Assembly: GCA_026706895.1 (NCBI GenBank)
Contig: JAPOXW010000029.1
Coordinates: 1 to 64,000 of the forward strand
Direction of reading: 5' to 3'
Origin: Gammaproteobacteria bacterium
Lineage (GTDB): Bacteria; Pseudomonadota; Gammaproteobacteria; Poriferisulfidales; Poriferisulfidaceae
Length of the DNA: 64,000 bases
Positions 28,797 through 41,968 of this stretch are shown piece by piece. The notes under the pieces are model-generated. The model did not search any database and was not told the origin of the DNA. It was given only the letters and a program-made list of their open reading frames with translations. The translations under genes were made by a program, and so were the position numbers. Within the stretch, counting starts at the first letter, position 1. Each line of letters starts with the position of its first letter.

Positions 28797-29960
28797 TCAA
28801 CTCCCCGAAAGGAGCGCGGCCAGGCCGTTCAGGCTGATGGCCTCGATTCCTTCGCCCATGGAATACGAATCCTCTCCCGCATATACGACGAAAGTACGCT
28901 CGGGTCTTAGGTCCTCTCTCGCATGGTGGAACCCCTTGCGCAGTTTCGGCGCAAGGCCGTACTTGATCTCGACGGCCCACAGTTTCCCGTCCGGCATTTC
29001 CAGCACCAGGTCGATTTCGGCGCCGGCGGCTGTCCGGTAGAAGGACGCCGTTGCCCGCGGGGGAGCGGCCGCTAGCAGGTTCTCCAGTGCAAACCCTTCC
29101 CAGCTGTTGCCCGCAACCGGATGCCCGAGCACTGTGTCTCGATGGTCGAGGCCGAGCAGGGTGTGGACCAGGCCGCTGTCGCGCACATAGACCTTCGGGG
29201 ACTTCACCAGGCGCTTGGCGACATTGGCATGGAGTGGTGGCAGGCGGCGGACCAGCAGGAGGTCGACAAACAGGTCCAGGTAGCGGGCGATGGTTTTCCC
29301 GTCGACGTCCAGGCTGCCGGCGAGTTGCGCCGCATTGAGCATGCCGCCCTGCGCATGGGACAGCATGGTCCAGAATCGACGCAGGGTTTCCGCCGGGATG
29401 CGTGGGCCCAGTTGCGGGATGTCGCGTTCCAGGTAGGTGCGGATGAAGTTGTCCCGCCAGATCACGCTGGCCTCGTCGTCCCGTGCGAGGAAGCTGTCTG
29501 GAAACCCGCCCCGGACCCAGAGCCGTTCGCGGGCGTCGCCCCCGACTTCCAGCGCGCCGAAAGGTTCCAGTTCGACATAGGCGATGCGCCCGGCCAGGGA
29601 TTCGCCCGACTGCCTGAGCAGGTTGCCGGACGCCGATCCCAGGAGCAGGAATCGGCCGGCCCGAAGGCCGCGTCGCCGGCCTTCGTCGATGAGACCGCGA
29701 AGGACCTGGAACAGCTCCGGCATTCGCTGGATTTCGTCCAGGATGACTAGCCGGTCTTCATGGCGGCTGAGAAAATGCTCGGGGTCCGCCAGTTTCTTCC
29801 GGTCCGGCGCCCGCTCCAGGTCGAGGTAGACGCTGGGGCGTTCTCCGGCAACCTGTCGAGCCAGGGTGGTCTTGCCCGCCTGGCGCGGGCCGAGCAGGGC
29901 GACTGCCGGGAACTGTTTCAGCCTGGCATGGATGGCCGGCAATTTTTGGCGCGGAATCAC
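28797..29960 (-). CDS. AAA ATPase with C-terminal DUF4143 domain (COG1373)
   Basis: This 387-residue protein has Walker A 'GPRQAGKTT' (24-32), Walker B 'LVILDEIQRMPEL', the sensor-like 'FLLLGSASGNLL' and a C-terminal DUF4143 region with 'AEIDLVLEMPDG' and 'WAVEIKYG', the D-x(n)-E-x-K spacing of a PD-(D/E)XK-like fold. Its GC content matches the core genome, unlike the neighbouring nuclease-like gene. It differs clearly in sequence from the family member at 1.2-2.5 kb, so they are not a recent duplicate. Function unknown. Confidence 0.85.
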   Translation of the reverse strand: MIPRQKLPAIHARLKQFPAVALLGPRQAGKTTLARQVAGERPSVYLDLERAPDRKKLADPEHFLSRHEDRLVILDEIQRMPELFQVLRGLIDEGRRRGLRAGRFLLLGSASGNLLRQSGESLAGRIAYVELEPFGALEVGGDARERLWVRGGFPDSFLARDDEASVIWRDNFIRTYLERDIPQLGPRIPAETLRRFWTMLSHAQGGMLNAAQLAGSLDVDGKTIARYLDLFVDLLLVRRLPPLHANVAKRLVKSPKVYVRDSGLVHTLLGLDHRDTVLGHPVAGNSWEGFALENLLAAAPPRATASFYRTAAGAEIDLVLEMPDGKLWAVEIKYGLAPKLRKGFHHAREDLRPERTFVVYAGEDSYSMGEGIEAISLNGLAALLSGS

Positions 29961-29967
29961 CCTAGTA

Positions 29968-29995
29968 ATTATGGCATATTATTCCATAAATACAA
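29968..29995 (-). promoter_or_regulatory. Promoter with overlapping inverted repeat, DUF4143 gene
   Basis: On the minus strand TTGTAT (29990-29995), a 16-base spacer and CATAAT (29968-29973) form a plausible promoter just before the start codon at 29960. The very short distance implies a leaderless or nearly leaderless mRNA. TATGG (29970-29974) and CCATA (29984-29988) form an inverted repeat across the spacer, a possible operator. Confidence 0.4.
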
Positions 29996-30011
29996 GGATA
30001 AGATCCTTTTT

Positions 30012-30677
30012 TCAGGAATTCGGCCAGAAAGCCAGTGCCACGACCCGGGGATGCGTCACGACATACACCCGCATGTCGATTCCGCTTTTGAGGAGGGCGC
30101 GGCCTTGCGCCAGGTTGACCTCGACGTCCTGAAACCCCAGGGACTGCCCGGTTTTTGAATTGAAAGCCTTGTAGACGGCCTCCTTGGCGCAGAACAGGAC
30201 ACGGCTTTGAAGAAGGTCGGCGTCGTACCTGCGTTGCTCGCCGGGAGTGGAGATCTCCTCCATGACCTTGGGCGGCAAGGGTTCTGCCGGTTCAACATCA
30301 ATGCCGACGAAAGACGAACCATCGGAGTGCATCACGGCAGCCACGGCCACATCCCTGTCATGGGCGAGAGAGCCGGCCACGCCGTCCGGCCACTTGGGTG
30401 CGCCGTTCGGGAGCCGGGGCAACTCGGCATCGGGCAGGCCCAGTTGCTCCAGGAGTTGCCGCGCCAATATCCGCACCGCGCCGCTCTGCCTGTGAACCTT
30501 CAGGGTGGCTTTCTCGCGGCCTGCGCGCTCGGCAGGCGAAAGCGCATGCTCGTCTCCCGGCGTGATGACGCGATGCCCCAGCAACAAGCCGGGTGCCCGC
30601 AACGTTTCCAGGGCCTGCGCCAGCAGGGGGTCGACCGCTGGCTCGAAGTCGGGAGGCCCTACTTTTCTTTCAGCCAC
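30012..30677 (-). CDS. 4'-phosphopantetheinyl transferase (EntD/Sfp superfamily)
   Basis: This 221-residue enzyme transfers the phosphopantetheine arm of CoA onto carrier proteins. The two diagnostic motifs are present: 'FVGIDVEPAEP' (magnesium-binding Asp and Glu) and 'LFCAKEAVYKAF' (Glu and catalytic Lys). 'LSPAERAGREKATLKVHRQSGAV' is not typical and may be lineage-specific. I chose the GTG at 30677 because it has AAAGGAG upstream and overlaps the UDG-like stop by eight bases; an ATG-started frame runs to 30821 inside that gene. No NRPS or PKS genes are in the window, so its carrier substrate is unknown. Confidence 0.85.
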   Translation of the reverse strand: MAERKVGPPDFEPAVDPLLAQALETLRAPGLLLGHRVITPGDEHALSPAERAGREKATLKVHRQSGAVRILARQLLEQLGLPDAELPRLPNGAPKWPDGVAGSLAHDRDVAVAAVMHSDGSSFVGIDVEPAEPLPPKVMEEISTPGEQRRYDADLLQSRVLFCAKEAVYKAFNSKTGQSLGFQDVEVNLAQGRALLKSGIDMRVYVVTHPRVVALAFWPNS

Positions 30678-31341
30678 CCGCGAATCGCTCCTTTCCCGAC
30701 ATTTGTTCCTCCACTCCGTAGAGCCGGGACACGCCTTCGGCAAATGCCGCCTGTCCTCCATGACTGGGATGCCGCACCGGGTGATGCTCCAGGCCGAATT
30801 CCTCAAGCGTGTCATGGGCATCCTTTCCGATGGCCACGATACGGCGGGGCTGGAGGGCGTCCAGCAGGGCGAAGAACAAGTCCTGACAGGTTCGGCGCTC
30901 GGCTCGGGTATGGCGGCGGTTGGACAAGGGCCTGCCGGGCTCGAACGGGTGCAGGGGGAAGACGTTCCAAAGGAAGACGGGTTGATCCACTCGGGCCAGC
31001 ATCTTCCAGATCACGGCCGCAGTCCGTTCGGCAACGGGCAAGCCCTTGGTGGCGCGGCGCAGGGCGAGGCCGCCGTAGGCTTGGGAAAGGGCCGGGAGAT
31101 GTTCTTCGTCGGTCAGCGGCAATCCGGTGCGGCGGCCGCCGCGGTAACCGAGGTCCCGGGCGACCCAGAGGGAATCGATACGCATGCGAATCGCCGCATC
31201 GAGCAGGGCACGCAAGTTGGCGCGGCGCCGGCGGTCCGCGTCGGCCCGGTCGCACAGGCTGCATCGCTCGCCATACGGATTGAATACTCCGTCGAGACGG
31301 ATGCGGCTCAGGGCCTTGACGAAAGAATGGGGAGTCATCAC
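30670..31341 (-). CDS. Uracil-DNA glycosylase superfamily protein
   Basis: A 223-residue protein with UDG-fold motifs: 'WVARDLGYRGGRRTGLPLTDE' (base-binding loop), 'VFLWNVFPLHP' and the C-terminal 'VRHPSHGG' where family members hold the minor-groove reading loop. An N-terminal C-x2-C pair ('RCSLCDRAD') could be half of a metal site, but the four-cysteine [4Fe-4S] set of family 4/5 enzymes is not obvious. It would excise uracil or a related base from DNA. It is translationally coupled to the phosphopantetheinyl transferase, with which no functional link is known. Confidence 0.75.
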   Translation of the reverse strand: MMTPHSFVKALSRIRLDGVFNPYGERCSLCDRADADRRRRANLRALLDAAIRMRIDSLWVARDLGYRGGRRTGLPLTDEEHLPALSQAYGGLALRRATKGLPVAERTAAVIWKMLARVDQPVFLWNVFPLHPFEPGRPLSNRRHTRAERRTCQDLFFALLDALQPRRIVAIGKDAHDTLEEFGLEHHPVRHPSHGGQAAFAEGVSRLYGVEEQMSGKERFAGG

Positions 31342-31461
31342 TCCATTAAAGCACCAGGTCGTTTTCGCTGAGTTCAGGTCGTGGCCGCCCGAAATCCCGC
31401 ATCCGTCTACAATCCGTTCACCACGTCAGTCCGGGTTCGCCGTCGGCGCCGGCAGATCGGC

Positions 31462-32520
31462 ATGGATGCAGAGACGCGACAATCGCTTTCCGACCCTATT
31501 CCCTTCGCATTCGAGGGGCGTGCCGAGGACTATTTCGCGATCTGGACCGTGAACCTGCTGTTCACGATTCTCACGCTCGGAGGGTATTCGGCCTGGGCAA
31601 AAGTCCGCCGATTGCAATTTTTCTACGGCAGCACCCGTCTGGCGGGCGACGGGTTCAGTTACCTGGCGCGTCCCGTTGCCCTGTTGCGTGCCCGGCTTCT
31701 GGTGGTCGCCGTCCTGTCGCTTTACATCGCGGCCCTCTGGTTCTCGCCTCCGGTCGGCTTCCTGCTGACCCTCGGGTTCATTCCGGTCTATCCTTGGGTC
31801 ATTCACCGCTCGCTGCGCTTCAATAGCCGCATGACGGCATGGCGCACCGTGCGATTTGATTGGCACGGGACCTATCCGCAGGCATTCAAGGCGTTCGTCC
31901 TGTGGCCGGTTGCCAGCATCCTGACGCTGGGCATCGCGTTTCCCTTTGCTGCCCGCGCCATGCGCGAGTACGTCGCCAACAGTCAGGCGTTCGGGCATGC
32001 AAGGTTTTCGGCGCGCACGGGTGTTGCGGAGTACTACCTTGCTGCGGGAGTGACGCTTCTGGTCTTCCTGTTCGGTGGCAGCGTCATTGCGGCCGTGCTC
32101 AGCGTCGTTTTGGCATTGCCGGGATTCGGGTTGGCGTCTGATGCTTTCGTTATTGGGGGAGCCGAGTTGATCGCCTTGCTGGCAGCGCCGTTGGCGGCCT
32201 ATGCCGGGGGCGAGTTGTTCATGGTCCTGACGCGAAACATCATCGTCAACCGGCTCGTCCTGCAGCCGGGGCATCACTTCAGTTGCAGCCTGTCCGGCGC
32301 CACGATCATCTGGATCAGTGTGACCAACATGCTGGCCATCCTGTTTTCGCTGGGACTGCTGTGGCCGTGGGCGCAGGTGCGCCGCTGGCGCTATCTGGCC
32401 GAAGCCATGGTCTTGAGGCCGGTCGGGTCACTTGATCACTTCATCGACTCGCAACATGCCGCGGGGGTCGCCGTTGCCTCCGAATACGCGGATATTGAAG
32501 GCTACGAGGTCGGGTTGTGA
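31462..32520 (+). CDS. DUF898 (YjgN-like) inner-membrane protein
   Basis: This 352-residue protein has six or more hydrophobic helices and two repeats of the DUF898 pattern 'F.G...DYF.IW..NLL...LTLGGYSAWAKVRR...FYGSTRL.G..F.Y'. The second copy is around 'LGLLWPWAQVRRWRYLAEAM'. Function is unknown; DUF898 genes are often followed by an M48 metalloprotease gene. Here the following gene starts inside the stop codon (GTGA) but lacks a protease domain. The ATG at 31462 starts the family sequence; the frame is open from 31381. Confidence 0.85.
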   Translation: MDAETRQSLSDPIPFAFEGRAEDYFAIWTVNLLFTILTLGGYSAWAKVRRLQFFYGSTRLAGDGFSYLARPVALLRARLLVVAVLSLYIAALWFSPPVGFLLTLGFIPVYPWVIHRSLRFNSRMTAWRTVRFDWHGTYPQAFKAFVLWPVASILTLGIAFPFAARAMREYVANSQAFGHARFSARTGVAEYYLAAGVTLLVFLFGGSVIAAVLSVVLALPGFGLASDAFVIGGAELIALLAAPLAAYAGGELFMVLTRNIIVNRLVLQPGHHFSCSLSGATIIWISVTNMLAILFSLGLLWPWAQVRRWRYLAEAMVLRPVGSLDHFIDSQHAAGVAVASEYADIEGYEVGL

Positions 32521-32984
32521 GCGTACGCGGGAAGTTGTATCAAGGGGGCACCACCCTGGCCCGCGAAGCGGCGCTCACCCGAACTGAAGGCGGGGAGTTC
32601 ACCGCGGTCGTCGTCTCCGAAGGCAAGACCGTTTTCCTTGGCCACATGGAGGGCGTGACGGCCCGCGTCGCGGGTTCCGACCGGCTGATCTACTTTTCCA
32701 ACGATTTCGCGTTCAGTACGAATGATCACGAAGGACTTGACGCGCTGTTGCCGGAAGGGCAGGCGCGGCGAAACCGTTTCCTCGTGTTTTTCGAGCAGAC
32801 CCGTATCGGCTATATGGTGGCTTTAGCCGTCCTGTTGATCGGGCTGGTGGTAGCCCACCAGGTCTTTCCGGCCTGGTTTTCCGAGATGCTGGAGGGCCTG
32901 ATTCATTTCGAGTTCATCCCGTTCGAATTCGACCGGGACAAGGGGGCTTGGGCACTCTATCTCCAGGGGCAGGACCCGTGCTAA
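32517..32984 (+). CDS. Protease-associated N-terminal domain protein lacking the M48 peptidase
   Basis: A 155-residue protein. Its N-terminal 80 residues ('GKLYQGGTTLAREAALTRTEGGEFTAVV', 'RLIYFSNDFAFSTND') resemble the small beta-rich domain that precedes the transmembrane helix in M48 proteases paired with DUF898 proteins. One transmembrane helix follows (about residues 103-122), and then the chain stops after about 30 more residues. The expected HExxH zinc-protease domain is absent, and the 108 bases to the next gene are too short to hold it, so it has been lost or never existed here. GTG start overlaps the DUF898 stop. A regulatory role without proteolysis is possible. Confidence 0.6.
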   Translation: MSVRGKLYQGGTTLAREAALTRTEGGEFTAVVVSEGKTVFLGHMEGVTARVAGSDRLIYFSNDFAFSTNDHEGLDALLPEGQARRNRFLVFFEQTRIGYMVALAVLLIGLVVAHQVFPAWFSEMLEGLIHFEFIPFEFDRDKGAWALYLQGQDPC

Positions 32985-33092
32985 ACTCCCGTCCAATTCA
33001 CACGCCCTCCGAAAACGGACTTGACGAGGGCTTTCCGAATCAACTCAAGGTCGGAATAAATAAGGCTGACTGACCGGTAAGGGATCATCACG

Positions 33093-33359
33093 ATGATGGA
33101 TGCGAACATATTCCAGATCGTCGCGGTGCTGGCGCTCCTCGGTTTCATGTGGACGCTTCATCGCGAGGTCAGCAAGTTGCACAAAGATGTCGGCAATTTC
33201 CGCAAGGATGTCGGCAAAGACATTGCCGATGTCCGAAAGGACATGGCGGATTTGCGTCAGGAATTCGGCCGGGACACTGCCGACCTGCGCGAGCGCATGG
33301 CCAGAATGGAAGGCCTGCTGGAAGGCTTCGTCGGCCGCCCGCAGGAATCACAGCCCTAA
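33093..33359 (+). CDS. Small membrane-anchored coiled-coil protein
   Basis: An 88-residue protein with one N-terminal membrane helix (about residues 6-20) followed by a highly charged helix with heptad-like repeats ('VGNFRKDVGKDIADVRKDMADLRQEFGRD'), then a short tail. No family assignment is possible; many bacteria encode similar anchored coiled-coil proteins. It begins with two ATG codons after a purine-rich stretch. It lies between the DUF898 pair and gltB. Confidence 0.55.
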   Translation: MMDANIFQIVAVLALLGFMWTLHREVSKLHKDVGNFRKDVGKDIADVRKDMADLRQEFGRDTADLRERMARMEGLLEGFVGRPQESQP

Positions 33360-33483
33360 GGAACGATGCCGCGCATTGGCGCGGTCGAGCATACCGGCGG
33401 ACGAAATTCCCCCGCCGAAGCCCGACAGCGCCTGTAATATACTTGAAAGGCTAAACACGACATATGCCCACGGAAACGCTGCT

Positions 33484-37944
<4,461 letters not shown>

Positions 37945-37974
37945 GTTCAGGTCCGGCCCCGTTATCATTCCGCC

Positions 37975-39741
37975 ATGGCCGGGCGCATCCCTTCCGAATT
38001 CATCCAGCAACTGCTGGCTCGGGCCGATCTGGCCGACCTGATCGGCCGCTACGTCCCGCTCAAGAAGGCCGGGGCGGAGTTCAAGGCCTGCTGTCCGTTC
38101 CACAACGAAAAAACACCCTCGTTCACGGTCAGCCCGCGCAAGGGTTTCTACCATTGCTTCGGCTGCGGTGCGCACGGCACCGCGATCTCGTTCCTGATGG
38201 AGTACGGCCGGTATTCGTTTCCCGACGCAGTCGAGGAGCTGGCCAAGCAGACGGGGCTGGAAGTTCCGCGTGTCGGTGGGAGTGCCGCGCCGCGTCAGGA
38301 ACTCGACCCGTTGTACGAATGCATGGAAACGGCATGCCAGTTCTATCAGAAAGAGCTGACACGCTCCAAGCCGGCGCAGGCGTATGCGCATGAGCGAGAC
38401 CTTTCGGACAAGATTCGCGAGGAATACCGGATCGGCTATGCGCCGCCAGGCTTTGAGAACCTCGGAGCGAAGCTGTCGGCACGGTTTTCCAAGGAGTTGC
38501 TGCTGAAGGTGGGCCTGTTGTCGGAAAAGGAAAACCGGGTCTACGACAAGTTTCGCAATCGCCTGATGTTCCCGATCCGGGACTCGCGCGGGCGGGTGCT
38601 CGGATTCGGCGGGCGGGTCATCGATCCCGAAGACAAGCCCAAATACATGAACTCGCCGGAAACCCCGCTGTTCCACAAGGGCCGTGTTCTGTACGGCGTG
38701 CACGAACTTCAGCAGCGCCGCGGCAAGATCAACTACCTGATCCTGACGGAAGGGTACATGGACGTGGTCAGCCTGGCGCAGGCCGGAGTCAGGAACGCCC
38801 TCGCGACTTTAGGCACCGCCACGACCGAGGACCACATCCGGCAGATGGGGCGTTTCTGCCGGACGTTCGCGTTCTGCTTCGACGGAGACAGGGCCGGTCG
38901 GGCGGCAGGATGGCGCGCCCTTGAGAACCTGCTGCCGGTTCTGCGCGAAGGCGACGAGGTTCGTTTTGCGCACCTGCCGGAAGGCGAGGATCCGGACAGT
39001 TACATCCGTGCCCATGGCACGTCCGGTTGGAAAGAATTCATCCGGGGGGCCGTGCCGCTGGAGGACTATTTCTTCACGCACTTGGAGCAAGACCTGAACC
39101 TGGGCCTGGCGTCCGGGAAATCGGCGTTGGTGGCAAAAGCGAGACCGTTGCTAGAGAAAGTGGGCGCCCCGGTTTTCCGCGACCTGATGATCCGGAAGCT
39201 GTGCGACACGACCGGACTGAGGGAAGATCAGTTGCGCCTGGAACCGGCGGGTTCAGGCCGGGCGGACGCCCGACGCTCCAGGCCGGCTCCGCCTGGGCGG
39301 CCTTCGGCGATACGCGTGATGATCCGCTTATTGCTGGAATATCCCGGGCTGGCCCGCCTGGCGCCTCCTCCTGAAGACCTGAAAGCCATCTCGGCTCCAG
39401 GGTTTGACCTGTTCGCCGGGATCGTGGACCTGGCGCAAAAGAACCCCGAAATCACGCCCCCCGGAATCATCGAGTCGTTTCATGGCCAGGACGCGGAAAA
39501 ACACTTGAGGAACCTGATGCGCTGGACGCCGGCAGAGTTGTCGGGAGTGAAGGACGAGAGGGATGTGCATGCCGTCTTCGAGCAGGGCATGCGCCGGTTC
39601 AGGCTTCAGCGGGTCAGGCAGCGGATCGGCTCTCTGGAGGCCAAGCAGGCCGAGAAAGGAAGCCTAAGCCGGGCGGAACGGGAGGAACTGGCGAATCTGC
39701 GCAAGGGGCGCGCCGAACTTGCGCGGGCTCCGGGCGGGTAG
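37975..39741 (+). CDS. dnaG: DNA primase
   Basis: This 588-residue enzyme lays RNA primers at replication forks. The N-terminal zinc finger has C40, H43, C61 and C64 ('CCPFH ... CFGCG'), the RNA polymerase core includes 'EYRIGYAPPGF' and 'FRNRLMFPIRD', and the Toprim acidic motif is 'LTEGYMDVV' followed by 'CFDGDRAGR'. The C-terminal DnaB-binding domain (about 440-588) is less conserved, as usual. In most Gammaproteobacteria dnaG lies between rpsU and rpoD; those are absent here, so the locus has been rearranged. Confidence 0.96.
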   Translation: MAGRIPSEFIQQLLARADLADLIGRYVPLKKAGAEFKACCPFHNEKTPSFTVSPRKGFYHCFGCGAHGTAISFLMEYGRYSFPDAVEELAKQTGLEVPRVGGSAAPRQELDPLYECMETACQFYQKELTRSKPAQAYAHERDLSDKIREEYRIGYAPPGFENLGAKLSARFSKELLLKVGLLSEKENRVYDKFRNRLMFPIRDSRGRVLGFGGRVIDPEDKPKYMNSPETPLFHKGRVLYGVHELQQRRGKINYLILTEGYMDVVSLAQAGVRNALATLGTATTEDHIRQMGRFCRTFAFCFDGDRAGRAAGWRALENLLPVLREGDEVRFAHLPEGEDPDSYIRAHGTSGWKEFIRGAVPLEDYFFTHLEQDLNLGLASGKSALVAKARPLLEKVGAPVFRDLMIRKLCDTTGLREDQLRLEPAGSGRADARRSRPAPPGRPSAIRVMIRLLLEYPGLARLAPPPEDLKAISAPGFDLFAGIVDLAQKNPEITPPGIIESFHGQDAEKHLRNLMRWTPAELSGVKDERDVHAVFEQGMRRFRLQRVRQRIGSLEAKQAEKGSLSRAEREELANLRKGRAELARAPGG

Positions 39742-39744
39742 GTC

Positions 39745-40710
39745 TCAGAACCGGTGCTTGAACCCGACCGTAACCGCCCAGTACTCGATGTTGTCCATCC
39801 GGACCTGGTCCCCGAAGGGCGTGATTCCGTCGACGTCCACGGGCGCGTGATCGCGAATCCGGTCGTAAGTGGTGTGATCCCGGAACTCGTCGAATTGCGC
39901 CCAGCGGGCCTTGACGCCGACGGAACTCCGGTCGGTCAGGGCGTAGTCGATGCCGGCCAGCAGCTGGAACCCGAACAGCGTGTCGGACAGTTCGATGTCC
40001 ATGGCGCTTAAGGTGCCTGCCGCGTTGGTCCGCCATTCGCGCCACGAGCCGTCATCCCAACCGTAGCCGCTTTGGGCCGCCGGGACGTCCGGGGCCACGT
40101 CCAGGTAACCTTCGTCGATGCTCTTGCGCAGGAGCCGCCGCTTGTACTGCATCTTGGTCCGCGCCCATCCGGCGCCGATGCCGGCGTAGGGCGTCCACCG
40201 GGATTCCGTGGCGAAGTCGTAGAACACGTTGGCGAAGTACTGCCGGATGCGGAAATCCGAGATCCATTCGTAGGGCGGTTCGGTCTCGCTCCACTCGCGG
40301 TCCTTGCTGGCCAGGCCCGGGTGGGTCGAGGCGGTGACGATGGGATAGCTGGCCGAGCCGGGCTCGACGTGCATGAACTCCAGCTCGATGCGCCACCGGT
40401 TTCGGGCGTAGCCCGCGTGCAGGCCGGCGGCCAGGCCGCTGCCGGCGTCGAACCGTGAGTTCCATTTTTCCTTGATGCTGTCGTCTGTGCAGGCGGGATC
40501 GTTGCCGATCGCTGCGGACGGACGGGTCTCGTCGCCGTACATCAGAACGTCGCAGCGGGTCGGCTTGCTGTGCCCAGAGATTCTGGAATCCAGCGTGCGG
40601 GAGTCGGCCAGGCCGATGTCTGCGCCGACATAGAAGTCGGCATGCGCGATGGCCAGAGGGGTCATGCCGAGCACGAAAGAGCACAGGCGGAGCAGGGCCG
40701 GGCAGGGCAT
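39745..40710 (-). CDS. Outer-membrane beta-barrel protein, tandem paralogue 1
   Basis: This 321-residue exported protein has a signal peptide ending 'PLAIAHA' and mature start 'DFYVGADIGLADSR', typical of opacity-type eight- to ten-stranded barrels. Further strands include 'AAGLHAGYARNRWRIELEFMHV', 'TPYAGIGAGWART' and 'FGFQLLAGIDYALTDRSSVGVKARW', and it ends 'YWAVTVGFKHRF' with the terminal Phe of outer-membrane barrels. Two cysteines in a long loop ('TRCDVL', 'DPACTDD') may form a disulfide. A TTG six codons upstream is an alternative start. It is 128 bases from a close paralogue on the same strand. Ligand or role unknown. Confidence 0.75.
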   Translation of the reverse strand: MPCPALLRLCSFVLGMTPLAIAHADFYVGADIGLADSRTLDSRISGHSKPTRCDVLMYGDETRPSAAIGNDPACTDDSIKEKWNSRFDAGSGLAAGLHAGYARNRWRIELEFMHVEPGSASYPIVTASTHPGLASKDREWSETEPPYEWISDFRIRQYFANVFYDFATESRWTPYAGIGAGWARTKMQYKRRLLRKSIDEGYLDVAPDVPAAQSGYGWDDGSWREWRTNAAGTLSAMDIELSDTLFGFQLLAGIDYALTDRSSVGVKARWAQFDEFRDHTTYDRIRDHAPVDVDGITPFGDQVRMDNIEYWAVTVGFKHRF

Positions 40711-40838
40711 TTCGGGAATCCTCAGCAAGAAACGGTCGCCATTATATGGAAAGTCCGATCGATGCCAGAATAAAGATCAGGGGCCGACTCCCGCGCCGCA
40801 TCCGCAGAAAGCCGCAATGGGGAAGGGGGCGTCCGGCT

Positions 40839-41810
40839 TCAGAACTGACGCTTGAAGCCGACCGTGACGGCCCAATATTCGATGCGCTTCATCCTGATCT
40901 GGTCCACCAGGGGGGTCACCCCGTCCGCGTAGACCGGCTCGTGACCTCGGATCCGGTCGTAGGGCACGTCATCCCTGAAGTCGTCGAATTTCGCCCAGCG
41001 CGCCTTGACGCCGACGGAGGTCCGACCGGTCAGGGCGTAGTCCACGCCAGCCAGCAACTGGAACCCGAACAGCGTATCGGACAATCTGACGTCTGCGGAA
41101 CTTGTCGTGCCCGCCGCGTTTCTCCGCCATTCGAGCCACGAAGCGTCGTTCCAGCCGTACCCGCGCTGTGCCGGGGGAATTTCCGGGGAGACTTCCAGAT
41201 AGCCTTCTTCCACGCTCTTGCGCAGGAGCCGATTCCGGTACTGCATCCGTATCCGCGCCCATCCGACGCCGATGCCCACGTGGGGCGTCCACCGGGATTC
41301 CGAGGCGAAGTCGTAGAACACGTTGGCAAAATGCTGGCGGATGCGGAAATCGGAGATCCACTCATAGGGCGGCGCGGTCCCGCTCCACTCGCGGTCCTTG
41401 CTGGCCAGGCCCGGGTGGGTCGAGGCGGTGATGATGGGGGAGCCGGCCGAGTCGGGCTTGACGTGCATGAGCTCTATCTCGACGCGGAGCGGGCCGCGGA
41501 TATACCCTGCGTGCACTCCGGCGGCCAGGCCGCTGCCGGCATCGAATCGGGAACTCCAGGCGTCCCCGCGGCTGACGTCGCTGCAGGCAGGATCGTTGCC
41601 AATGGCCCCGGACGGCCGTGTCGCGTCGCTGTACAGCCGGACATCGCAGCGCGTCGGATTGCTTTGCCCGGAAATCGTGGAATCCAGCGCGCGGGCATCG
41701 GCCAGGCCGATGTCTGCGCCGACATAGAAGTCGGCATGCGCGGCGGTCAGGAAGACCATGCCGAGCGCGAAAGAGCATAGGCGAAGCCAGGCCGGACGCG
41801 GAATTTTCAA
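40839..41810 (-). CDS. Outer-membrane beta-barrel protein, tandem paralogue 2
   Basis: A 323-residue exported protein closely related along its whole length to the adjacent paralogue: the segments 'ADFYVGADIGLADAR', 'STHPGLASKDREWS', 'YEWISDFRIRQ' and 'LSDTLFGFQLLAG' recur with few changes, and it ends 'YWAVTVGFKRQF'. The signal peptide ends 'FLTAAHA'. The start is uncertain: TTG at 41810 aligns with the paralogue, while the frame's first ATG-type start at 41951 would add a 47-residue extension. Both genes share a TATAATGGCG segment shortly upstream. Divergence is concentrated in the periplasm- or surface-facing segments such as residues 45-75. Confidence 0.72.
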   Translation of the reverse strand: MKIPRPAWLRLCSFALGMVFLTAAHADFYVGADIGLADARALDSTISGQSNPTRCDVRLYSDATRPSGAIGNDPACSDVSRGDAWSSRFDAGSGLAAGVHAGYIRGPLRVEIELMHVKPDSAGSPIITASTHPGLASKDREWSGTAPPYEWISDFRIRQHFANVFYDFASESRWTPHVGIGVGWARIRMQYRNRLLRKSVEEGYLEVSPEIPPAQRGYGWNDASWLEWRRNAAGTTSSADVRLSDTLFGFQLLAGVDYALTGRTSVGVKARWAKFDDFRDDVPYDRIRGHEPVYADGVTPLVDQIRMKRIEYWAVTVGFKRQF

Positions 41811-41968
41811 GGGTATTTTCGGTGGCAGACAACCGCCATTATAGGGCAAAATAGCCGCTCCGAGGATTAAAAAAACCTTATAAAACATTAGTCTACGGGG
41901 TGCGGCGAATGCGGTAGAATAAGTTTCGTAGAAACCCCGATAACGAATCATAACCAGGGGTTGACCGT

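Noticed and set aside
33100-33483. N-terminal extension of the gltB frame
   Set aside because: It is Arg/Ser/Cys-rich with no GOGAT homology, overlaps the 88-codon gene, and the nucleophile Cys must lie close to the true start.
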